Shown here piece after piece: positions 20,701 through 31,088 of a DNA stretch of 64,000 bases. The position numbers and the translations under genes were made by a program. The number at the start of each line of letters is the position of its first letter. Within the stretch, counting starts at the first letter, position 1. The stretch is taken from NCBI RefSeq assembly GCF_018873765.1, contig NC_057924.1, positions 7,502,001 to 7,566,000 on the forward strand, read 5' to 3'. This DNA is from Telopea speciosissima (Eukaryota > Streptophyta > Magnoliopsida > Proteales > Proteaceae). The notes under the pieces were generated by a model. The model was not told the origin of the DNA. It searched no databases and worked only from the letters and a program-made list of their open reading frames with translations.

Positions 20701-22299
20701 CTATGGCTCAAATTTTAACTATCGATAGACCTATATTTTTTTTAAATGTCAAATTTGAGTGCAAATAAATTTCAAAAGTTTGTCAAAATTAAGGTAATAA
20801 TTTTTTTAACAAAATGAAATATTTCAAATTAAAAAAAAAAACTACTTTTTTGGTTAAAAATATAAGAGAAAATTACACCATAGTAAGCCATATGATTCAT
20901 TATAAGACTCAAAATTTCATATGTCATGAAAATAAAAAAATATATATTAGCATTATGATAACATAATTTATGAATGTCGATTCATACCATCCAACATAGA
21001 CATATAGTTCTACATATTCTATGAGGTGATTAATATGTCATGTGGCAAATATAGTTGATGTGCCAGAATGGCTTCAATATTATGAACTCTCGTAAATCAA
21101 TTCTTAAAAACGATATAATGATAAGTTAGTATCAAATTATTTTAAAAATTCTTTTTTATCTTTGACTTAAATAAATTTTGGAAGTAAGACAACAGACAAT
21201 CAAAAGAATGTTACAACTTCTCACTTCACCACCTTAGTGACAACAAGACACACCCAATAAATATTCATACATAGAAAAATGATAAAATATAGAATAATAT
21301 TAAAATTTTATAACAAAACTATGCATCTTTTTTTTTTTTTTCAAAATGCATGTATTATTATTTTTTCACAAAAACAAATGCATTTATTAACTATTTGATT
21401 ATAATATACAAATTTTTTCAACTAACCCTATTCATGTAGGAATATTCGTAACTTATTATAAAAGCAAAAGTCCATGGACAATTTAGTTGCTAAGAAAAGA
21501 AAAGAAAAAATTCAAAAAAAAAAATGAATTTGAGGAGAGAGATAGACACAATAAACAATCATTGCACCATCATGATTTTTATCTTATTATGTTTTTCTTT
21601 TCTTGGTATCCAACCTAAAAGGACTGGAGCATGAAATATTATTAAACGTGGGATATGATTTGGATTCACTATTATACTCATTCATCTGTCCTCAATTATT
21701 TAATTTGACTCTAGGCTTTTTGTTGGGGTTTGTAAGGGCATGGATGTCAAGTAACTACTTTAATGAAGAGATGCGAAATAAAAATAAGGAGAAATGATTT
21801 ATGTGGAGATGCGTGGCCCCAATGCCAGATATGGGGTGAAATGGCCACCTTGGCCCCATGAAAGGCAGAAACATGGTTTTAGTGCACTGTATCACTGATC
21901 TTCAAAATTGATACGATATTGATATAGTATTAACATGGATCAACCGTATTAGACAAGTTTCTCTTGGGTTTCTTTAAAAAATATGTTTTTTTATTATTTT
22001 ATCCTTTATTTGTACTATTTCATCAATACGGTATCAACTAGGTTTGGGTTTCAATCACCTTCAAAACCGTGTAATATCGACCACTACCTCAAACCATGGC
22101 CCAAAATGCCCACCCAATTGATGATGCTTCCATGTGTGTTCCCATTGGTCCCATGCACATTGATTTTGTCACAGATAATCCCTAGAAATAAAGAACAAAT
22201 ATGAGGGCTCCTGATTCTGTTCGACTGTTTTGTCTTATTCGATACTTATTCTATTTTTCTAAACCATTTTAGGAAAAGTGGAAGACATGGTAGTGCCGT
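20701..22299. other. Ancestral intron-1 sequence of unit B, no gene seen
   Basis: Very AT-rich. 20860-21480 matches 49080-49560 and 21530-22300 matches 49590-50290 in unit C. 21720-22300 also matches 31226-31810. 21805-21885 resembles one arm of an H2-like hairpin. Confidence 0.55.
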
Positions 22300-22550
22300 C
22301 ATGTCATTGACATGGCACTGCAGTCATGTCATTTCACTATTTTTTTCTCTAATGATTTGAAGTCTCGTGGCCTCCAAACCTGTAATTGGTTCCTTTTTAG
22401 GCCCCTACATGTCTCAATAACCTTACCAATTACAAGAAGAAAAGACATTAAAGAGGACAACACAACACTTTGTGGGTTCCATTTAGCTAGCATTGATGCT
22501 GCTAAGTCCTACCCCCAGCCCTACCCCCAGCTTTACAGGGAACATAGTTA
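22300..22550. mobile_element. Left-arm remnant of the long-TIR DNA element (unit B)
   Basis: Matches 50300-50510 in unit C and 37924-38105 in B2. The right arm and interior have been lost here. Confidence 0.5.
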
Positions 22551-22853
22551 GTAAATTCGGGAACGATAATAATGCGAAAATGAATACATAAGATAGTTAA
22601 ATAGATTATACGGTAATAATATTTTTCTAAAATTCCAGTGTAATATAATGTGTCTCTAGTTTAAAAGTAAAGTTGATATGTTATATGTTTAGAATTCACG
22701 AACGTGTTTTGTGAGCTTTATTGCGAGTTTGAGGTCCTCTAATAGTCAGTGAATCACACACTTGGGTGATGAGTAGGGTTGTAAACGGATTGGATTCGGC
22801 TTGGATAGTACCATACCTACATCTTCATTCGATTAGCTTTCGAGCATTTAGAT

Positions 22854-23043
22854 AGGGTGTCAATAAAGCCCGGCTGGCCCGAACCCGCCCGAACCCGCCG
22901 AGCCGCCGGCCCGACCCGATTTTTGACCCCGAGGCGAGTTTGGGTTTAGTTATAGTCGACCCTGGCGGGTCTGGGTCGAGGGTTTAGATCGGCCTAGCCC
23001 GGCCCGCCACGACCGACCTGTATTAATTATAGGTATATAATAT

Positions 23044-23104
<61 letters not shown>

Positions 23105-23590
23105 CTTAATATAAGTATTTTCTTGACGAAAAAAACAGAAGAGAATTGTACGAGAGATAACTACTAGCTTTGTCATCATCATGAAGTGGGAACCCATAAA
23201 AAGAGTAGATCATCTACTATTTTGATCAGACCATAAAAAGAGTCACGACATGATTGTTATTTAGTTGTAGCCCCTATAAGCTTCCGGGCCTATTGAGGGG
23301 ACACCGTTACAATTGTAGAGAGAGAGTTTATACACACGCCATTTTTTTCAACATATTTATTAGCTGTCCCATAGGTTGAGATCCTATGTTACAAAAACAT
23401 GGTTTAATGAGACACGTGGACGGTGCCATAAATCGGGACCAACCCGACCGGCCCGACCCGGCGGTGGTCGGTGGGTGAGAGTTTCTTGACACTGACGAGG
23501 GTCGGGTCGGGTCGGGGTCGGGTTAAGGCCTCTAGGGTCGGGTCAGGGTTTAGGCAGGCCCGGCCCAACCCGACCCATTGACACCCCTAG
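22854..23590. mobile_element. hAT-like element nested inside the previous one
   Basis: Ends AGGGTGTCAAT and ATTGACACCCCTAG, flanked by a perfect 8-bp duplication ATTTAGAT (22846-22853 and 23591-23598). The ends are GC-rich (CCCGACCC repeats) and the interior holds a long (AT)n tract. The B2 copy of the host element lacks it, so it inserted after the B/B2 duplication. Confidence 0.75.
23049..23098. repeat. (AT)n microsatellite
   Basis: About 25 AT units inside the nested hAT-like element. Confidence 0.95.
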
Positions 23591-23884
23591 ATTTAGATAG
23601 TGCTAAATGGATATGGACACGGATATGGATCGAATATTTTATCCGTTTACATATAAATATAGCTTTTGGGATAGTTATAGCATATTCGGATCCCCATCCG
23701 TTTAGCTTTCGGACGAATTCGAATAGTGCTATAAATGGATACGGACACGAATACGAAAACGGATTTTGACTATTCATTTACACCCCTAGTGATGAGTCCC
23801 TAAAGAACCCCAGAGAGTTAAGTGGTCATCTCTAACCCATTGAGTTAATTAATCCTTTCTGGCCCTTATTATCTTTTACTTTTT

Positions 23885-24250
23885 CTTTCACGTATTGAAT
23901 GGAAAGTAATTCACTGTTTCAGAGAAGCTAACCCAGTGGCGGACTTCTTAGTTAGATCGACAACCAGACTGATGGACTCATCTACGAGTATCTCTCTGCC
24001 TCTTTCTATCCAAGAAGAGTTTGTTATTGACGCTCAGAGTAGACCAAGATTTAGATTCATCTCTTGATAGCTTTTTCCTTCTAGTAGAACCTAATCGTCC
24101 TTGTCATTGATAACATTGCTGAAGGTGACAAAGTTTTTCTTGGGTTTTCTTTTTTTTTTTTTTATAAATGTTTTGAACTCTTTGACATCCTCTTTGTATT
24201 TTTTTTCTTATTCTTTATTTAATACAAATGATTTTTTTGCGAAAAAAAAA
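23885..24250 (+). mobile_element. LINE RNase H 3' fragment (unit B copy)
   Basis: The + strand reads W-K-V-I-H-C-F-R-E-A-N-P-V-A-D-F-L and ends D-A-Q-S-R-P-R-F-R-F-I-S-stop at 24067. A 3' UTR and an A tract at 24242-24250 follow. Shared with B2 (41735-41964, cut short) and unit C (52830-53170), so it predates the duplications. Confidence 0.65.
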
Positions 24251-24980
24251 GAGTCTCTTTTGACATGCATTGATTTTGTAGTAAACTAAGTTCTCATTCA
24301 TATGGTGAGAAAGGTGAGAAAGGTGAGAAAGTTGTGAAATTGATCCGAAATCAAGAAGCAACCTTGATGATAGAGGAAGTTGCCAAGTATTGCATCACCG
24401 TTTCAATAGATGGGAGAAAACCTCTGGTTTTTAACGAAACGCAATAGAGGGACCATCCACATTAATATGACGTTTTGGAAAAATAAAGTTCATTCAAACT
24501 CGAGGGCGAGTTGTTTTGAAGTGGGGAAGAATGATACAACCATGGTATCATTAGTCATTAATGATCCCATGAAATCACAAGCATTTAATGTCTACTCTAC
24601 TTTCTCCATCTCCTCAACTACTCTATTTCAACGGCTTTATTTCAATGGCTCTATTTATTTTCTAGTTTATTTTGATTCCACTCCTTTTGAGGGTTTAGTA
24701 CTTGGCCAATGTCTCAAATGGTTGGATCCCAGTTTACTCACTGGTTCCACAATCATTCAAAACACTATTTGCAATGAAATTAGGAAACTTAGTAGTCTCG
24801 ATCAGCTAACTTGGTAACTTGGTAAAATGACTTCCTCCTCTAATCATAATCAATCCAGCATGCTCATTGAGGTAACCAAAACTTAGATGAATTAGGCTAA
24901 ATCTGCATTAGCAAGCACCTGACATGATTTGCAAGTCATTTATAACACTGCCCATAAAAATAACAAAAAAGGGTACAGAG

Positions 24981-25410
24981 CTTGGTTCGTAAGCTCGGAT
25001 TGGATTGGCCGATATCGGTCGGATCAGATCGGTATCGGTCATGGCCGATCCCGAGATTTGACCGATATAAAATGGTTTGATTGGATCGTTCCTTTGATTG
25101 GTCGATCCGATTTGATCCTTGACCGATCCGATTGAATATTTTTTTATTTTTTTAATATTATCTAGACCGATACGGATTGATACTAATCGATACCAACCGA
25201 TATTGATCGATCCGATCCGGATAATATCGGTCGATCCGATCCCAAGATCAAAACATCCATTAACTTTGGCTGATACATGACCCGATCCATAAAAAAATAA
25301 TTTTGGGGTTTTTTTTACCGATCCTACCTGATTTGTACCGAACTGATCCCGATCCGGAAAGATTTTAGCAATGACCGATATCGAGTCCGATACCTGGATT
25401 TTGAACCTTG
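24981..25410. mobile_element. Non-autonomous DNA element of GATCGG-type repeats, 8-9-bp TSD
   Basis: Flanked by GGTACAGAG (24972-24980) and GTACAGAG (25411-25418). Unit C has the unfilled site at 53931-53939. The imperfect terminal inverted repeat is CTTGGTTC against CAAGGTTC. The interior is made almost entirely of degenerate CCGATATCGG / GATCCGATC repeats. It has no coding capacity. Confidence 0.65.
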
Positions 25411-25418
25411 GTACAGAG

Positions 25419-26028
25419 ATTAAAGGGGGGAAAAAGGTGAAATAGGCATTCCAAGATCCAAAAACAAGATCATTTAGTCCAAACCAATTGAATCATGTGC
25501 GATTCTTCTTGACTTATGTCACTAATTCAACCTTGGGATTGTTTGTTTCTAAATCCATTCAAGGTCGGTCGGGTACACATTTATGATCTAGAATTAGTGT
25601 TATCTATTTAGTATGTAGATTTGCATATCATTTGTATATGTAATGATTCAAAAACTAAAATTATGTGTTTGACTATGGTAAAATAAAGTTTTCAAAGAGA
25701 TAACCCCTTGGTTTGATTGTGTATTTACACCTCTTTGTATACATGTATATGTAAACACTTCTTTATTCCTAGAAATATGTCTCTAGAGGATATAAATATC
25801 GACGCATAGAGGTGTTTACAACCTTTTACCTATGGAAATGGTTGTATCCAACTCATAGTCTGGAGTCAATGGCATGTGAGATCGAGTCAATTTTTATTCA
25901 TTGGTTTTGAATACCATATATCCATACCTTGCGTTGATCATTTCCTCTATCTATTTTATGTATCTTGTTTTCTTTTGCTTGGCATTAGGCACGCATGAAT
26001 GAATAGCCCGTCTTCCTACCAAAAAAAT
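25419..26028. other. Ancestral intron-1 sequence of unit B
   Basis: Matches 53940-54370 in unit C. No gene was seen. It runs up to the copia insertion; the 5 bp at 26024-26028 are the left target-site duplication. Confidence 0.5.
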
Positions 26029-26284
26029 TGTGAAATCTATAATGGAATTGTTTATTGACGTGAATGACTTGATTACAGGGATGAATAAAATAGAGTATAA
26101 ATAGAAAGTTGGATTACAATCCTTATCACATGCGATAACGAGTTCCAATAGGAAACTGTTATCACATGAGATAAGGCTGAGATCCTTATACAAGAAGAAA
26201 ACCCATTACAGGAGATTAAAATCAAAGAAAACTCTTTGCTTGGAGGGAGACGTGATCTCCTCCAATAGATCCGATCCACTAATA
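26029..26284 (-). repeat. 3' LTR of the copia element
   Basis: 256 bp. On the minus strand it starts TATTAGTGGATCGG and ends TTTCACA. Compared with the 5' LTR it lacks the 18-bp duplication and differs at three bases. Confidence 0.92.
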
Positions 26285-26291
26285 CTCCCCC

Positions 26292-29200
26292 TCAAGTTGG
26301 AGCGTGAAGATTGCGAATGCCCAACTTGGAAAGAAGAAAGAGAAACTGATCACGACCGAGTGCCTTGGTGAAGATGTCCACTAATTGCAAACCGGTGGAG
26401 ACATGAGATGTAGTGAGGCAACCGGATTGAATACGTTCCCGAATGACATGACAGTCAATCTCGATGTGTTTAGTGCGTTCGTGAAAAACGAGGTTGGCGG
26501 CGATATGAAGTGCAGCTTGGTTGTCACAAAATAAGCGCATTGGAGTGCTCAACAAGACACCAAAATCAATCAATAAAGTGCGCAACCATACCAGTTCACA
26601 AGTGGTAGCAGCCATGGACAGGTACTCGGCCTCAGCAGAGGACCTGGAAACCGTGTGCTGTTTCTTTGATTTCCAAGATAGCGGGCTATTGCCAAGAAAT
26701 GTGATGTAACCTGTAACAAAACTGCGAGTGGTCAGGCAAGCGGCCCAATCTGAATCTGAAAATGCGGTAAGCTGTAGGGAACTTGAAGAAGAAAAATACA
26801 GACCAGTGCCCGGGGCCGATTTCAAATAACGTAACAAGCGAATGGCGGCATCCCAGTGAGGCTGTCTTGGCTGATGCATGAACTGGCTAAGAGTGGTCAC
26901 CGCATATGTGATGTCAGGCCGTGTTATGGTCAAATAAATGAGACGCCCTATGAGGCGGCAGTAGGGCGACGGATCGGACAGGACAGTACCAGTGTCAGAT
27001 GCCAAGTGATGGTGCTGTTCCATGGGAAAAGATACTGGTCGGCCACCAAGTAAGCTAGCCTTGGTGAGGATGTCAAGAGTATACTTGCGCTGATTTATAA
27101 AAATGCCAGTGGGGCTGTGTGCCACTTCCAAGCCAAGAAAATATTTTAAAGTCCCCAAGTCTTTAATCTTGAACCGAACCTGGAGAAAAGCGACCAAGGC
27201 TTGGATGGCAACGGAGTCATTGCCCGCAACAATGATGTCGTCGACATAAATAAGAACTGCAGTGTAATTGGTCTTGGTGGCCTTGACAAAGAGCGAATAA
27301 TCAGCCAAAGATTGACGGTAACCCACAGCTTGGAGAGAGCAAGTGAGGGTAGCGAACCAATTACGGGAAGCCTGTTTGAGGCCGTAGAGAGATTTATGAA
27401 GCTTGCAGTAGCGGGTCTCCCCCTGTTTGCCATAACCCTGGGGGAGACGCATGTAGACATCCTCGTGTAGGTCCCCATGCAAGAAAGCATTATTAACATC
27501 CAACTGATGTAAATGCCAACCACGGATAGCAGCAACGGCAAGAAGACTTCGTATAGTGGCAAGTTTGGCGACTGGTGCAAACGTGTCAGTGTAGTCCAGC
27601 CCCTCCTGTTGAGTGTAACCCTTAGCAACAAGACGCGCCTTGTAGCGCTCAATAGATCCATCGGCGTTGTGTTTGACCTTGTACACCCATTTGCAACCAA
27701 TGGGTTTCTTACCTGCAGGAAGAGGCTGCAAAGACCAAGTGTTATTCTGCTCAAGGGCCAAAAGTTCTGCCTCCATGGCCCGTTGCCAGTGGGGATATTT
27801 GATGGCATCAATAAAAGAAGTGGGTTCATAATCAGAAGAAATGGCAGTTAAAAATGCAAAATGCTTGGAAGAAAAATTAGAATAATTTAATGTAGTAGCT
27901 AGAGGATAGGAAATATTACCTGTCAAGGAAGACGTGACAGAAGGGGAACCCATAGTAGGAGCCACGGCCGAACAAACATAATCATTCAAGCGAGCGGGAC
28001 GAGTGTGGATACGGGCTGAGTGACGAAGAAGGGGCGCAGGGGAAGTGGAGGGATCGGGCGAGTGTGGTGGAGAGAGGGGAGACGTGGAAGAAGAAAGAGA
28101 TGGTGGGGAAGGAGAGGTCTCGGTGGAGATGGGTGGGAGGGGAGGTGGTGGAAGGGAAGTGGGAATGGATGGGGAAGTGGGAACGGATGGGGAAGTGGGA
28201 ATTGGTGGGGATGATGGTGGTGGGACATAGGGAATATCAGGGGAGGGAAGTGGTAGGACTAAGGGAGGTGGGGATGATGAAGGTGGTGGAGCATAAGGGA
28301 ATTTGGTTTCGTGAAAAACCACATCACGTGAAACAAAATTTTTTTGAGACACAAGGTCGAAAACCCGATATCCTTTTTGTCCAAAAGGGTAACCAACAAA
28401 AATGCAACGGATCGCACGGGGATCGAATTTGGTACGACCTGGGGCATGATTATGCGCATAACAAAGACAACCGAATACGCGGAGATGGGTGTAAGTGGGT
28501 GAGGAACCAAAAAGTAGTTCGTGAGGGGATTTGCCATGGAGGTTAGGGGTGGGGGTGCGATTGATAAGGTAGGCGGCTGTGAGGATGCATTCCCCCCAAA
28601 AACGCAGGGGTAAATGGGCTTGGAAACGCAATGCACGGGCAACCTCAAGGAGGTGGCGATGCTTGCGTTCAACAACCCCATTTTGTTGGGGAGTGCCAAC
28701 GCAAGAATGCTGATGGAGGGTCCCGTGGGAAGAAAAAAAAGATAGCATTGGTTGGGAGAAAAATTCCAGCCCATTGTCTGTGCGAATTTGCTTGATTGTA
28801 GCACCAAATTGGGTATGCACCATAGAAAAAAAATGTTTAAGATGAACATATGTTTCAGATTTATGGCGCATCAAAAATATCCAAACGCAACGAGAAAAAT
28901 CATCAACAACAGTTAAAAAATAATGGGCACCTGTGTGAGAGGCGGTAGGATAGCCACCCCAGATATCACAATGGATTAATTGAAAAACAACAGTGCTCCG
29001 TGTAGTACTTATAGGAAAAGAAAGTCGCGTTTGTTTAGCTAAATGGCAAACATCACATAAGTTAGGGGTAAAAAGAGCATCAGGTTTAGTGGAAATAAAA
29101 GAAGATAACAGGGAAAGTCTTTCATGAGATGGATGGCCCATGCGAGCATGCCATAAGGTGGAATTGAACGCATGGGAAACATTCGACGCCGGTGGAGATG

Positions 29201-30737
29201 ATGCAACAGGCCGGTCCTGGAGGAAAAAATGGTAAAGGCCACTACGCAGGGTCCCCACTCCAATCACGTTCCTCGTTGAGAGGTCCTGCAAAACGCAGAA
29301 AGTGGGAAAAAATAAAACAACACAATGAAGAACATTAGTGAGTTTACTAACAGATAGTAAATTAAAATGAAAAGCAGGGACATATAAAACGTCATGAAGA
29401 GTAATAGATGGTGTGAGGCGATAGGAGCCTCGATAGGTAACGGGAAAGGTGGAGCCATTGGGAAGACGAACTGGGATGGGGGAATGGAGGGGTGTAGGGT
29501 TGGTGAGGGAGGAGAGATCACAAACCATGTGATCGGATGCCCCACTGTCTAGCAACCAAGAAGAAAAACCCGTACCTGAAGCAGAAAAACAAGAGCCTGT
29601 ACCTGCGATATTAGCGCTAGCAGCAGAAGTGTCCGTGCTAAGGAGAGAAAGTAATTGTTGAAGCTGTATGGGCGTGAGACCGGGAATGGTGGTAGCAGTG
29701 GTCGAAGATGCCGGCGGAGCCGATGGAGCAGGGACGTGAGCCTGATTGGCTGATTTGGGATACCCGCGAGTACCAGAGTTGGAGCGTCTGTGGCGGGAAT
29801 GGCCTGGGGGGTAACCATGAAGAGGCCAGCAAGTGTCCTTTTTGTGACCATAGACCTTGCAGTGATCGCAAAAGGGGCGGTTACGATTTGGATCGGTGTT
29901 CCCTTGGGCAGAAAGAGAAGAACTATGCTTGGTGCTGCGTGGATCTGGAGACTGCTGAGAAGAATGAAGAACAGCCATAGCTGCCGTATCAGAGAGAACA
30001 GGCGATAAAGAGAGTGTTCGCTGCTGTTCTTCCTGCAATAAGATGTGATAAGTCCGATTGACCTCAGGCAAGGGGTCAGTGGAGAGGATCTGTGAGCGGA
30101 TGGGGGCATAAGAATCAGAGAGCCCCATCAGGAATTGGTAAACTCGCTCCTGCTGGACAATCGAATGCAACGAACCAGGAGTACCACAAGCGCAAGATGG
30201 AGCAGAAGCGCATGAAGCAAGCTCATCCCACAAGACTTTGAGACGAGTGAAGTAGACAGCAAGGGAATCAGTCCCTTGTTGGATGGTCGCAATCGAGCGT
30301 TTCAACTGAAAGATGCGAGGAGCATGGCTGCGAGAATAGCGCTCTTCAAGGTCTTGCCAAACGGATGAAGCCGTTTCAGCATAGATGACACTGTCGGCGA
30401 TCGTGTGGGTTAGAACCTTCAAGATCCAAGACAACACCATGAAATTACAGCGATCCCACATGTGGACATCAGAAGCCGGAGAAGAAGGGCGCACAAGGGA
30501 ACCATCAACAAACATCATTTTGTTTTTGGCAAAGAGAGCCATGCGTATGGCGCCTCTCCAAGTCGGGTAATTGTCGCCGTTTAAAGGAACAGTAACGAGG
30601 ACAATACCGGGGTTATCGGAGTGGTGAAGATGGTAAGGGGATGAAGGATCGACGCCGCTAGAAAGGGCTGAGGGAAGCGGAGACGATCTAGATAGAGAAG
30701 ATGCGTCCATGGGAGGGTCGGTGGGTGGGTTCGTCAT
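26292..30737 (-). CDS. Copia gag-pol polyprotein, intact
   Basis: The open frame runs 30815-26292 (1507 codons), but its first ATG is formed by the last LTR base plus the primer-binding site. The next ATG (30737, giving M-T-N-P-P-T-D) is the likelier start, about 1481 aa. Domains by residue in the long frame: gag with zinc knuckle C-D-H-C-K-V-Y-G-H-K-K-D-T-C (~313); protease D-S-G-A-S (~422); integrase H-H-C-C zinc region (~555-590) and catalytic D, D, E (~615, ~680, ~714); a proline/serine-rich spacer (~840-930); RT with Y-V-D-D-I (~1190); RNase H with S-D-S-D-W and S-S-A-E-A-E-Y (~1353-1400). No stop or frameshift. The order protease-integrase-RT-RNase H is that of Ty1/copia. Confidence 0.92.
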   Translation of the reverse strand: MTNPPTDPPMDASSLSRSSPLPSALSSGVDPSSPYHLHHSDNPGIVLVTVPLNGDNYPTWRGAIRMALFAKNKMMFVDGSLVRPSSPASDVHMWDRCNFMVLSWILKVLTHTIADSVIYAETASSVWQDLEERYSRSHAPRIFQLKRSIATIQQGTDSLAVYFTRLKVLWDELASCASAPSCACGTPGSLHSIVQQERVYQFLMGLSDSYAPIRSQILSTDPLPEVNRTYHILLQEEQQRTLSLSPVLSDTAAMAVLHSSQQSPDPRSTKHSSSLSAQGNTDPNRNRPFCDHCKVYGHKKDTCWPLHGYPPGHSRHRRSNSGTRGYPKSANQAHVPAPSAPPASSTTATTIPGLTPIQLQQLLSLLSTDTSAASANIAGTGSCFSASGTGFSSWLLDSGASDHMVCDLSSLTNPTPLHSPIPVRLPNGSTFPVTYRGSYRLTPSITLHDVLYVPAFHFNLLSVSKLTNVLHCVVLFFPTFCVLQDLSTRNVIGVGTLRSGLYHFFLQDRPVASSPPASNVSHAFNSTLWHARMGHPSHERLSLLSSFISTKPDALFTPNLCDVCHLAKQTRLSFPISTTRSTVVFQLIHCDIWGGYPTASHTGAHYFLTVVDDFSRCVWIFLMRHKSETYVHLKHFFSMVHTQFGATIKQIRTDNGLEFFSQPMLSFFSSHGTLHQHSCVGTPQQNGVVERKHRHLLEVARALRFQAHLPLRFWGECILTAAYLINRTPTPNLHGKSPHELLFGSSPTYTHLRVFGCLCYAHNHAPGRTKFDPRAIRCIFVGYPFGQKGYRVFDLVSQKNFVSRDVVFHETKFPYAPPPSSSPPPLVLPLPSPDIPYVPPPSSPPIPTSPSVPTSPSIPTSLPPPPLPPISTETSPSPPSLSSSTSPLSPPHSPDPSTSPAPLLRHSARIHTRPARLNDYVCSAVAPTMGSPSVTSSLTGNISYPLATTLNYSNFSSKHFAFLTAISSDYEPTSFIDAIKYPHWQRAMEAELLALEQNNTWSLQPLPAGKKPIGCKWVYKVKHNADGSIERYKARLVAKGYTQQEGLDYTDTFAPVAKLATIRSLLAVAAIRGWHLHQLDVNNAFLHGDLHEDVYMRLPQGYGKQGETRYCKLHKSLYGLKQASRNWFATLTCSLQAVGYRQSLADYSLFVKATKTNYTAVLIYVDDIIVAGNDSVAIQALVAFLQVRFKIKDLGTLKYFLGLEVAHSPTGIFINQRKYTLDILTKASLLGGRPVSFPMEQHHHLASDTGTVLSDPSPYCRLIGRLIYLTITRPDITYAVTTLSQFMHQPRQPHWDAAIRLLRYLKSAPGTGLYFSSSSSLQLTAFSDSDWAACLTTRSFVTGYITFLGNSPLSWKSKKQHTVSRSSAEAEYLSMAATTCELVWLRTLLIDFGVLLSTPMRLFCDNQAALHIAANLVFHERTKHIEIDCHVIRERIQSGCLTTSHVSTGLQLVDIFTKALGRDQFLFLLSKLGIRNLHAPT

Positions 30738-30814
30738 GAACGTTAGAGAGAAGAGGGAAAAAAAATGCACAATCAGTGAGAGTGGTGGAGACTCAGAATC
30801 TGAAACTGATACCA

Positions 30815-31088
30815 TGTGAAATCTATAATGGAATTGTTTATTGACGTGAATGACTTGATTACAGGGATGAATAAAATAGAGTATAAATAGAAAGTTGGAT
30901 TACAATCCTTATCACATGCGATAACGAGTTTCAATAGGAAACTGTTATCACATGAGATAAGGCTGAGATCCTTATACAAGAAGGAATCCTTATACAAGAA
31001 GAAAACCCATTACAGGAGATTAAAATCAAAGAAAACTCTTTGCTTGGAGGGCGACGTGATCTCCTCCAATAGATCCGATCCGCTAATA
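30815..31088 (-). repeat. 5' LTR of the copia element
   Basis: 274 bp. Carries an extra 18-bp tandem copy of the TATACAAGAAGGAATCCT stretch (near 30975-30992) compared with the 3' LTR. On the minus strand a TTGTATAAGG element is a possible TATA box. Confidence 0.92.

Larger units (their letters stand above)
22774..23788. mobile_element. hAT-like non-autonomous element with a nested insertion
   Basis: The outer element begins TAGGGTTGTAAACGG and ends TTTACACCCCTA, flanked by a perfect 8-bp duplication GTGATGAG (22766-22773 and 23789-23796). The uninterrupted version in B2 is 270 bp (41353-41622). Unit C has the unfilled site at 52719-52726. The interior consists of GGATACGGATA-type repeats with no coding capacity. 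Confidence 0.75.
26029..31088 (-). mobile_element. Young, structurally complete Ty1/copia LTR retrotransposon
   Basis: 5060 bp with LTRs of 256 bp (26029-26284) and 274 bp (30815-31088) and a single minus-strand ORF between. The target-site duplication is AAAAT (26024-26028 and 31089-31093). The LTRs differ by 3 substitutions and one 18-bp tandem duplication. On the minus strand the LTR runs TATTAG...TTTCACA, so one end is TA rather than TG. The primer-binding site TGGTATCAG (30807-30815 read in reverse) fits initiator-Met tRNA. The polypurine tract TGAGGGGGAG abuts the 3' LTR and overlaps the stop codon. The unfilled site survives in unit C near 54371-54395. Nothing seen rules out present-day mobility. 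Confidence 0.93.

Noticed and set aside
24410-24817. 135-codon + strand frame in unit B
   Set aside because: The paralogous segment in unit C (53330-53780) has stops and frame changes, so it is not conserved as coding sequence.
27986-28546. Open frames on both strands within the copia region, including a G/W-rich + strand frame at 28064-28546
   Set aside because: They lie opposite or out of frame with the proline/serine-rich spacer of the copia polyprotein and follow its codon repetition; they are shadows, not genes.
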